Assembly: GCA_040769385.1 (NCBI GenBank)
Contig: JAXGLD010000003.1
Location: forward strand, 248,001 to 312,000
Length of the DNA stretch: 64,000 bases
Direction: 5' to 3'
Origin: PHAA01 sp022706565
Lineage (GTDB): Bacteria > Bacillota > Syntrophomonadia > Syntrophomonadales > Syntrophomonadaceae
Shown: positions 32,677 to 39,512 of the stretch, in pieces
How positions within the stretch are numbered: the stretch's first letter is position 1
Layout: every line of letters starts with the position of its first letter
Notes under the pieces: model-generated
Told to the model about the DNA's origin: nothing
The model's database searches: none
The model's input: only the letters and a program-made list of their open reading frames with translations
Position numbers and translations under genes: made by a program

Positions 32677-33657
32677 ATGGTTTATGAGCTGCAGATAATC
32701 ACGGCTGCGGACAAGGAAGCCTTTGTTACGGACTTTTCCCGTAAGTTTTCCTGGCTGAGACAACGCGGCTGCAGCTTATCGGTAAGATCATGTTCGCTTC
32801 ATGGAAGTGATTCAGTTCGTTTCGATATCCTGCTGCAAGGCAAGGTATGTTCTCCTCATTTCCGGGAAGAGGATTACATTTATATTTTTAGATATCAATT
32901 GGCCGAATTCCTGGCCGAACATATCATCAGCGACTGGGAATACCACTTGGCCTGGAAAGAAATAAACAAATCCAAACGCGGCATATTATCCAATGATAGA
33001 CCGGTAATTATGGATAAGGCCACAAAATTCCTGAAGCATTGTCACACCAGTGAAAGTCTCAACTTATTAATGAATTACGGACGCAAGAACAAGATTTCCC
33101 ACCGTTTATTCGATTATCTGTTTAATCACCGGCTTCTGGTCGTGGAGGGTTTTATAAGATTTTGTATGCCTGATTTCCTTACCGACATCAAATTTGCTGT
33201 AGATTTGGCCTGTGAGGAATTACGCAACGAAAAGGAGTACAATGAATTCGTCAAACTGCTGCGTTATTTCGTCGACACCCAGCCGCCCATGATGTTGGAA
33301 GTCAACATCATGACCGTCGAAGGCAACGGATTTGTATTGTGGGACGGAAACGGGATTCGCATCGAGGAAAAGCAAATCAAGTACTATATGGAGGACATTG
33401 CCCGCGGGGAGATAAGCCTGGATGACGTCCTGGTCAGCATCCTGATCACGGTTGCGCCCCGGCGAATTATTCTCCATAATACCGACCAGCAATCCGACAG
33501 CGATTCGGTCCAAATGATCAAGAATGTATTCGATTCCAGGATAACTGTTTGCGGGGGATGTGAGCGGTGCCAAGGGAATCAAAAGATTGATTATCCTAAT
33601 CCTACGAGGAAGGTTTTGGTGCACACCCATACCTATCCTCATGACAAAGGGTTTTAA
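32677..33657 (+). CDS. ytxC: YtxC-like sporulation protein
   Basis: A 326-residue protein of the YtxC family, known in Bacillus from a gene beside thrS, as here. The C-terminal half carries the family core: EKEYNEFVKLLRYFVDTQPP, then EISLDDVLVSILITVAPRRI, then a CGGCERC motif near the end that could bind a metal. The biochemical role of the family is unknown; the sporulation label comes from family naming. ATG at 32677 is preceded by AAGGAGG, whereas an in-frame ATG 18 codons upstream has no site. A terminator separates it from thrS. Confidence 0.85.
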   Translation: MVYELQIITAADKEAFVTDFSRKFSWLRQRGCSLSVRSCSLHGSDSVRFDILLQGKVCSPHFREEDYIYIFRYQLAEFLAEHIISDWEYHLAWKEINKSKRGILSNDRPVIMDKATKFLKHCHTSESLNLLMNYGRKNKISHRLFDYLFNHRLLVVEGFIRFCMPDFLTDIKFAVDLACEELRNEKEYNEFVKLLRYFVDTQPPMMLEVNIMTVEGNGFVLWDGNGIRIEEKQIKYYMEDIARGEISLDDVLVSILITVAPRRIILHNTDQQSDSDSVQMIKNVFDSRITVCGGCERCQGNQKIDYPNPTRKVLVHTHTYPHDKGF

Positions 33658-33685
33658 TCCTTACTGACCTCATAAACATAGCTCA

Positions 33686-33732
33686 CAGATCATCTTTCTC
33701 GGCATACGAGAGATGATCTGGTTTGTTTTTTC
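33686..33732 (+). terminator. Intrinsic terminator between ytxC and thrS
   Basis: CAGATCATCT pairs with AGATGATCTG, with an inner TCTC/GAGA extension, followed by GTTTGTTTTTT. Confidence 0.85.
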
Positions 33733-33897
33733 TGCACTTTTGTTTGGTGGTGGGGTGGGTTTTAGGGTCTGCCTTTTTAATTGCGGGAGATTAGTAAATC
33801 TGGTACTGTATTTAGATAGGAATTACGGACCATCTGCGTTGGCAGCTTCATATACTGTTAGTTGTTCTATTGGATATCATTCTTTGGAGGTGTAAAT

Positions 33898-35808
33898 ATG
33901 ATTGACATTAGTTTTCCCGATGGACGGCACCGTGAGTACGCTGAAGGGACCACTCCGCTTCAGATTGCTGCGGATATCAGCGCCAAATTGGCCAAAAACA
34001 CTGTAGCGGCCAGTTTCAATGATAAAATTACCGACCTGACTACTCCCTTGTATGAAGATGGCAAGTTGGAGTTCATTGATTTCGAAACCGACCGGGGTCG
34101 TTCCGTATATCGACATTCCTCTTCGCATATAATGGCCCAGGCGGTCAAAAGGCTGTGGCCGGAAACCAAGTTCGCCATCGGACCTGCTATCGACAAGGGA
34201 TTCTATTATGATTTCGATACTGACCATACCTTCACGCCTGAGGATTTCGCCCTGATTGAGAAAGAGATGAACTCCATTATCAAGAGCGATTACCCCATCG
34301 TGCGGCGGGAACTCCCCAAAGAAGAAGCCTTGAACTTCTTTGCGGAGAGAGGTGAAGATTATAAGGTAGAACTGATTCGGGATTTGCCCGATGACGCCAT
34401 AATCAGTGTTTATGAACAGGGAGAGTTTGTGGATCTTTGCGCGGGCCCCCATGTTCCCAGCACCGGCAGAGTTAAAGCAGTGAAGCTGATGAGCCTGGCC
34501 GGGGCGTACTGGCGGGGCGACGAGAACAACAAGATGCTGCAGCGCATATATGCCACTTCTTTCCCCAAACAGGCGCTGCTGGAAGATTATCTCCAAAAGC
34601 TGGAGGAGGCCCGCAAGCGCGACCACCGCAAGCTGGGCCGGGAATTGGGATTATTTGTTCTTCTGGATGAGGGTCCCGGTTTCCCGTTCTTCCTTCCCAA
34701 AGGAATGGCACTAAGAAACGAACTGGAGAGTTTCTGGCGTCAAGCCCATCAGAAGGCGGGCTATCAGGAGATTCGCACCCCTATTATACTGAATCAGGAA
34801 CTATGGGAACGTTCAGGGCATTGGGACCATTACAAGGACAACATGTATTTTACCAAAATCGATGGCCAGGACTTCGCGGTCAAACCGATGAACTGCCCGG
34901 GCGGGATACTGGTTTACAAACAGAGTCTCCACAGCTATCGGGAACTGCCCCTGCGCACCTGTGAGATGGGATTGGTACATCGACATGAAATGTCGGGGGT
35001 TTTGCACGGCCTGATGAGGGTGCGCGCTTTTACCCAGGATGACGCCCATATCTTTATGCTGCCGGAACAGGTCATCGACGAGATAAAAGGAGTAATGGCC
35101 CTGGTCGACCTGTTTTACAAGCAGTTCGGTTTTTCCTATCATGTCGAGTTGTCGACCCAACCGGAGAAATCCATGGGCACCAAAGAGGCTTGGGACATTG
35201 CCACCGACGCCCTCAAAACAGCGTTGGCGGAAAACAATATGGAATACAAGATCAACGAAGGCGATGGCGCCTTCTATGGTCCCAAGATCGATTTCCACTT
35301 ACGGGATTCTTTGGACCGCACCTGGCAGTGCGGAACCATTCAGTTGGACTTCCAGATGCCGGAAAAATTCGATTTGTCCTATATTGGAGAGGATGGCGAA
35401 AAGCATCGTCCGGTTATGATTCACCGGGTTATCTATGGCAGTATGGAAAGGTTTATCGGAATCCTGACCGAGCACTTCGGCGGAGCATTTCCCGCCTGGC
35501 TGGCCCCAGTGCAGGTGCGGGTGCTGGCCATTACCGAGAGACAGCATGAATATGCGGCTCAGGTGGTGGAAAGGTTGAAAGCCGAAGGGATAAGATGCGA
35601 ATCCGACCTGCGCAGCGAGAAGATCGGCTACAAAATCCGGGAAGGGCAGCTGCAAAAGATTCCTTATTTGCTGATCCTGGGTGAGAAAGAAGCCCAAGCC
35701 GGTGCGGTCGCGGTGCGTCACCGCAAGGACGGCGATCTGGGCCAGCAGGGGCTGGAGGATTTTGTGACCATGCTGAATGCGGAAATCAGGGACAAAGTTA
35801 TCAGATAG
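33898..35808 (+). CDS. thrS: Threonyl-tRNA synthetase
   Basis: A full-length 636-residue class II synthetase. It has the N-terminal TGS domain (residues 1-61), the editing domain with HSSSHIMAQAV (HxxxH) and a distal DLCAGPHVPSTG zinc-like motif, the catalytic core with motif 2 (RTCEMGLVHRHEMSG), zinc ligand MNCPGG, motif 3, and the C-terminal anticodon-binding domain ending in a typical RHRKDGDLG segment. ATG at 33898 follows TTTGGAGGTG; an extra 12 codons upstream are not family sequence. Unlike many Firmicutes thrS genes, the 165-base leader shows no T-box; a TATACT at 33851 lacks a good -35. Confidence 0.97.
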   Translation: MIDISFPDGRHREYAEGTTPLQIAADISAKLAKNTVAASFNDKITDLTTPLYEDGKLEFIDFETDRGRSVYRHSSSHIMAQAVKRLWPETKFAIGPAIDKGFYYDFDTDHTFTPEDFALIEKEMNSIIKSDYPIVRRELPKEEALNFFAERGEDYKVELIRDLPDDAIISVYEQGEFVDLCAGPHVPSTGRVKAVKLMSLAGAYWRGDENNKMLQRIYATSFPKQALLEDYLQKLEEARKRDHRKLGRELGLFVLLDEGPGFPFFLPKGMALRNELESFWRQAHQKAGYQEIRTPIILNQELWERSGHWDHYKDNMYFTKIDGQDFAVKPMNCPGGILVYKQSLHSYRELPLRTCEMGLVHRHEMSGVLHGLMRVRAFTQDDAHIFMLPEQVIDEIKGVMALVDLFYKQFGFSYHVELSTQPEKSMGTKEAWDIATDALKTALAENNMEYKINEGDGAFYGPKIDFHLRDSLDRTWQCGTIQLDFQMPEKFDLSYIGEDGEKHRPVMIHRVIYGSMERFIGILTEHFGGAFPAWLAPVQVRVLAITERQHEYAAQVVERLKAEGIRCESDLRSEKIGYKIREGQLQKIPYLLILGEKEAQAGAVAVRHRKDGDLGQQGLEDFVTMLNAEIRDKVIR

Positions 35809-35813
35809 AAGTT

Positions 35814-35844
35814 GCATATCCGTTTGGGATATGTTAGTCTTTTG
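35814..35844 (+). terminator. Possible terminator after thrS
   Basis: CATATCC pairs with GGATATG around GTTTG, followed by TTAGTCTTTT. Weak; part of thrS transcription may continue into infC. Confidence 0.4.
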
Positions 35845-35970
35845 GTTGGAATTGTTAAGCAGGAGCCTGGCTTCCTCACCTTACAACCCCCGGTTAGTAA
35901 GGTTATGACGACAGATAAGGGTATGCTTGTATCAACATACAAGTTTAGAGTAATCTGTTAGTACATGTAG

Positions 35971-35997
35971 AAGCGGGCGAAACGGCCCGCTTTTTAT
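35971..35997 (+). terminator. Attenuator-type terminator in the infC leader
   Basis: AAGCGGGC pairs with GCCCGCTT around GAAACG and ends in TTTTTAT, only about 20 bases before the infC start. In Firmicutes the infC-rpmI-rplT leader is controlled by ribosomal protein L20 through such a terminator. The 160 bases upstream fit a leader of this kind, but I have not matched the L20-binding fold base by base. Confidence 0.75.
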
Positions 35998-36016
35998 ATT
36001 TGCAGGAGGTGAATCG

Positions 36017-36574
36017 ATTATCAGCAAAGATTGGAGAATCAATGAGGATATCCGGGTTAGAGAGGTTAGACTGGTCAGTGAAGATGGGGAACAGCTCGGG
36101 ATAGTTCCAATCCGTGAAGCCTTGGCCATAGCCGAGGAAAAAGGCGTTGACCTGGTGGAGGTAGCCCCTTCTGCCAAGCCGCCGGTATGCCGTTTGATGG
36201 ATTATGGCAAGTTCAAATTTGAACAGAGCAAGCGTGACAAGGAATCGCGGAAGAAGCAGAAGATTATCTCCATTAAGGAAGTCAAGATGAGGCCCAACAT
36301 CGAAGAACACGATTTTCAGGTCAAGGCCAAAAATGCCAGAAAGTTCTTGACAGCAGGGGATAAGCTCAAATTCACTATCATGTTCAGGGGCCGACAGGTT
36401 ACCCACCCGGAACTGGGGGAAAAACTGTGTATCAAGCTGGCCCAGGAGTTGTCCGATATTTCAACGATAGAAAAGATGCCCAAGCTTGAGGGCCGTAACA
36501 TGGTTATGATACTGGTGCCCAAGCTTGATGCCGATAAAATCGAGAAAGACAAGAGAGATAAAAAGGAGGACTAA
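36017..36574 (+). CDS. infC: Translation initiation factor IF-3, with AUU start codon
   Basis: A 185-residue IF-3 that binds the 30S subunit and checks start-codon pairing. The N-domain begins ISKDWRINEDIRVREVRLV and the C-domain holds MRPNIEEHDFQVKAKNARKFL and GRNMVMIL. No ATG, GTG or TTG fits the family's N-terminus. ATT at 36017, four bases behind AGGAGGTGA, gives M-ISKDW, aligned residue for residue with other Firmicutes IF-3 proteins. AUU starts in infC are a known autoregulatory device: excess IF-3 rejects its own message. A later in-frame TTG (36122) would lose the first 35 residues. Followed closely by rpmI. Confidence 0.93.
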   Translation: MISKDWRINEDIRVREVRLVSEDGEQLGIVPIREALAIAEEKGVDLVEVAPSAKPPVCRLMDYGKFKFEQSKRDKESRKKQKIISIKEVKMRPNIEEHDFQVKAKNARKFLTAGDKLKFTIMFRGRQVTHPELGEKLCIKLAQELSDISTIEKMPKLEGRNMVMILVPKLDADKIEKDKRDKKED

Positions 36575-36576
36575 CC

Positions 36577-36771
36577 ATGCCCAAAATGAAGAGTCATCGC
36601 GGCGCTGCCAAGCGATTCAAGAAAACCGGCAGCGGACTGATTAAAAGATCCAAAGCCTATGCCAGCCACCTGTTGTCCGGCAAGAGTCCCAAAAGGAAGC
36701 GGAAGCTGCGTAAGGCTGGTCTGGTCAGCGATGTAGAACAGAAAAACATTTCCAAACTGATTCCATATTAA
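36577..36771 (+). CDS. rpmI: 50S ribosomal protein L35
   Basis: A 64-residue, very basic protein with the L35 signature KMKSHRGAAKRFKKTGSG at the N-terminus and an LRKAGLVSDVEQKNISKLIPY end. It starts two bases after the infC stop, with AAAAGGAGG inside the end of infC, so translation is coupled. Standard order infC-rpmI-rplT. Confidence 0.96.
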   Translation: MPKMKSHRGAAKRFKKTGSGLIKRSKAYASHLLSGKSPKRKRKLRKAGLVSDVEQKNISKLIPY

Positions 36772-36793
36772 TTCATAGAGGGAGGACTATCAG

Positions 36794-37147
36794 ATGCCGA
36801 GGATTAAGCGCGGAGTTACTTCGCACAGAAGACATAAGAAGATATTGAAGCTGGCCAAAGGATATATTGGCAGCAAGTCCAAGCTGTTTCGGGTAGCCAA
36901 CGAGCAGGTTATGAAGTCGGGAGCGTATGCTTATGCCCACCGCAAGCTGAAAAAGAGAGAGTTCCGGCAGTTATGGATCGCCCGCATCAATGCCGCCGCC
37001 CGCGAGAATGGGACTACTTACAGCCGCATGATACACGGTTTGAAGGTAGCTGGGGTGAACGTGAACCGCAAGATGCTGGCGGAGTTGGCTATCAGCGATC
37101 CCCAAGGTTTCACCCAGCTGGCTGAGGTAGCCAAGAAATCTGTCTAA
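36794..37147 (+). CDS. rplT: 50S ribosomal protein L20
   Basis: A 117-residue basic protein: MPRIKRGVTSHRRHKKILKL at the N-terminus, the GSKSKLFRVANEQVMKSG core, and GVNVNRKMLAELAI towards the end. L20 nucleates 50S assembly and commonly represses this operon through the leader upstream of infC. AGGGAGGAC stands before the ATG. Confidence 0.96.
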   Translation: MPRIKRGVTSHRRHKKILKLAKGYIGSKSKLFRVANEQVMKSGAYAYAHRKLKKREFRQLWIARINAAARENGTTYSRMIHGLKVAGVNVNRKMLAELAISDPQGFTQLAEVAKKSV

Positions 37148-37222
37148 CCATCGAATCTTAATAAACCGAGCTAGTAAAGAAGTATGGTCAAAAGCCATAC
37201 TTCATTTGTCAGAAGGTGTAGA

Positions 37223-38011
37223 ATGCAATTCATCAGCTCTCCGGATAATAAATTTATAAAGCTGGCTTCCAGCTTGAAGATCCGGAAATATCGAGAGGCT
37301 GCCGGCTTGTTCCTGGTCGAGGGGTGGCGTTCTGTCAATGAAACCCTGACCCGCCGGGAGTTGATAGAAGCGATACTGGCTGCGGCAGATATCCGCGAAG
37401 AACTCGATAGCAACCGGCTGCCCGATGAAAAGATCATGATCGTGGAGCCGAAACTGATGAAACAGGTTTGCAGTACTGATAATCCCCAGGGTATCGCGGC
37501 GATCGTTCGCAAACCACAGTGGGCATGGGGTCAGGTTAGCGCCAGCGGTGGTTTGTTGGTTTACCTGGATCGCATATCCGACCCCGGCAACCTGGGCAGC
37601 ATTCTTAGAAGCTGCTGGGCTTTTGGCGTGCAAGCGGTATTGATGTCGCCAGGCTGCGTTGATCTATACAACCCCAAGGTGGTGCGTTCCACCATGGGAG
37701 CCATTCTTAACCTGCCCGTCTTTTCAGATGTCGGCCCGGCGGAACTGGTTGTATTAAAGGAGGCTGGGTTTGCCCTTGTCTCTACAGATGTTGGAGGCGG
37801 GCAAAGATACTATGATCTGGATTTTAGGATCCCTACCATCATCATCCTGGGCAGTGAGGCTCATGGGGTCAGCAGGGAACTGAAGGATATAAGCGCTATA
37901 AAAATAAATATACCAATCACGCCGGGGGTTGAATCTTTGAATGTGGCCGCGGCCTGTGCTATAATTGTTGCTGAAGCACGCAGACAGCGTCAGGTAAGTG
38001 CCGAGCACTAG
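37223..38011 (+). CDS. TrmH/SpoU-family RNA methyltransferase (YsgA-like)
   Basis: A 262-residue SPOUT enzyme that probably methylates a ribose in 23S rRNA using S-adenosylmethionine. A short substrate-binding N-domain (ISSPDNKFIKLASSLKIRKY, then LFLVEGWRSV) is followed by the knotted domain with DPGNLGSILRSCWAFG, IILGSEAHGVS and GVESLNVAAACAIIVAEARRQ. This matches the YsgA group whose gene lies near rplT and pheS in Bacillus. The start at 37223 has AGAAGGTG upstream; an earlier ATG (37184) has no site. Confidence 0.9.
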   Translation: MQFISSPDNKFIKLASSLKIRKYREAAGLFLVEGWRSVNETLTRRELIEAILAAADIREELDSNRLPDEKIMIVEPKLMKQVCSTDNPQGIAAIVRKPQWAWGQVSASGGLLVYLDRISDPGNLGSILRSCWAFGVQAVLMSPGCVDLYNPKVVRSTMGAILNLPVFSDVGPAELVVLKEAGFALVSTDVGGGQRYYDLDFRIPTIIILGSEAHGVSRELKDISAIKINIPITPGVESLNVAAACAIIVAEARRQRQVSAEH

Positions 38012-38068
38012 GAAACACTTGTCGTGACATCCAGGTCCATGGTAAATTATTCGGAGGATTCTCTGCAT

Positions 38069-38161
38069 ATGCACGATCAAGCTGAACTTCTATGGTATCT
38101 ATTCGAAACTTCCGGCTGCATCATTTATTATCTTTTATATAAAAAGTTACTCAGTAATTGA
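38069..38161 (+). CDS. YqzL-like microprotein (30 residues)
   Basis: A 30-codon ORF between the rRNA methyltransferase and the pheS leader. GGAGG stands 11 bases before the ATG. The peptide (start MHDQAELLWYLFETSGCIIY, end LLYKKLLSN) follows the YqzL pattern, an aromatic-rich short helix pair (LW-x-LFE-T-G-x-I-x-YLLYK). YqzL-like proteins have no known function but are typically 30 to 50 residues. The ORF ends 11 bases before the T-box leader begins. Confidence 0.55.
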   Translation: MHDQAELLWYLFETSGCIIYYLLYKKLLSN

Positions 38162-38171
38162 ATAAAGCAGT

Positions 38172-38400
38172 GATGATCAGGACTAGTAGCCTGTTGTCTG
38201 ACTTACAGGGAGGCCGTACCACGGATTGCGAGTGCGGCTAAGAAAAGGGCAGGTGAATTCACCTGGGAGCAGTGGACTGAAATAGCAGTAGGTCTGACCG
38301 GCGGCCGCCGTTAACGGCATGGAGTGAACCGGATCGATCCGGTTAAATAGGGTGGTACCACGGAAAGCTTTCGTCCCTTGGGATGGAGGCATTTTTATTT
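38172..38400 (+). promoter_or_regulatory. T-box leader with Phe specifier, upstream of pheST
   Basis: Visible parts in order: GATGATCAGGACTAGTAG (AGTA of the Specifier loop), a Stem I apex with GGGAGGCCG and GTGCGGC, the Specifier context GTGAA-TTC-ACCTGGGAG with TTC (Phe) at 38258-38260, the T-box sequence GGGTGGTACCACGG (38351 onward) and the terminator (GCTTTCGTCCC with GGGATGGAGGC, then ATTTTT) ending near 38397. Uncharged tRNA-Phe should raise pheST expression. Confidence 0.92.
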
Positions 38401-38478
38401 TCTGGTTCAGCCAGAGCCATATCGTAGGAATTCAAACCATGGTGTTGTCTAAACTGCATTTGAACAGGGGGTAGACGT

Positions 38479-39501
38479 ATGATCGATACTTTGACCAGAA
38501 TCAAAGAGGGGGCCGAGCAGAATATTAACCGAGCGGAGGATTTCGAAACCTTAAACGAGGTGCGGGTAAAAATCCTGGGACGCAAGGGTGAGATTACCCA
38601 GGTCTTGAGGGGTCTTAAGGATTTGGACCCAAGTCAGAAAGTGGAAGTGGGGCGGCTGGCCAATGAGGTCAAGGATGGCCTGGAGAAGCTAATCGAAGCC
38701 AAGACCCAGCAATTGAAAGCCCGGCAACTGGAGATGGCGCTCCACAGCGAGCGTTTGGATATCACTTTGCCGGGTCGGCCTGTACAAGCCGGGGCCCAGC
38801 ACCCTATCAGCCGGGTTGCCGATCAGATAAAGGCGATATTTACCGGGATGGGATTTACAGTAGCGGAAGGTCCCGAGGTGGAGCTGGACTACTATAATTT
38901 CGAAGCCCTCAACGTTCCCCGTGATCATCCGGCCCGGGACATGCAGGATACCTTCTATATAACCGAGGATATGCTGCTGCGTACCCATACATCTCCTGTA
39001 CAGGTGCGTACAATGGAGAAAATGGCGCCCCAGTTACCGGTAAAGATAATCGTTCCCGGTCGGGTATACCGCAAGGACGACGATGCCACGCATTCTCCCA
39101 TGTTTCACCAGATAGAGGGGCTGTTAATCGATGAACGAATTACTTTTGCCAATCTCAAGGCCATGTTGATGCTCTTTGCCCAGCAAATATTCGACGCCGG
39201 GGTAAAGGTGCGTTACCGGCCCAGCTTCTTCCCGTTTACCGAGCCCAGTGCGGAGATGGACATCTCCTGCGTTAATTGTGGGGGCCAGGGGTGCCGGGTA
39301 TGTAAACAAACCGGTTGGTTGGAGATCCTGGGAGCGGGCATGGTCCATCCGCGGGTGCTGGAATATGGCGGCTACGATCCAGAGAAACATACCGGATTCG
39401 CATTCGGTATGGGTATAGAGCGGATTGCCATGCTCAAGTACCAGATCAACGATATGCGTTTGCTGTTCGACAATGACAAGCGTTTCTTACAACAATTTTA
39501 G
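38479..39501 (+). CDS. pheS: Phenylalanyl-tRNA synthetase, alpha subunit
   Basis: A 340-residue class II catalytic subunit. The N-terminal coiled coil (residues 1-85) binds tRNA. The catalytic part contains AQHPISRVADQIKAIF, EGPEVELDYYNFEALNVP, motif 2 around RTHTSPVQVRTM and RVYRKDDDATHSPMFHQIEG, and motif 3 GFAFGMGIERIAMLKY. FPFTEPSAEMDISC is the Phe pocket region. The start has AGGGGGTAG upstream. It is followed 11 bases later by pheT. Confidence 0.96.
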   Translation: MIDTLTRIKEGAEQNINRAEDFETLNEVRVKILGRKGEITQVLRGLKDLDPSQKVEVGRLANEVKDGLEKLIEAKTQQLKARQLEMALHSERLDITLPGRPVQAGAQHPISRVADQIKAIFTGMGFTVAEGPEVELDYYNFEALNVPRDHPARDMQDTFYITEDMLLRTHTSPVQVRTMEKMAPQLPVKIIVPGRVYRKDDDATHSPMFHQIEGLLIDERITFANLKAMLMLFAQQIFDAGVKVRYRPSFFPFTEPSAEMDISCVNCGGQGCRVCKQTGWLEILGAGMVHPRVLEYGGYDPEKHTGFAFGMGIERIAMLKYQINDMRLLFDNDKRFLQQF

Positions 39502-39512
39502 GGGGTGGCCGC

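Noticed and set aside
33658..33897. T-box in front of thrS
   Set aside because: No GGGTGGTACC-type sequence or Specifier context; only the ytxC terminator and a poor promoter are visible.
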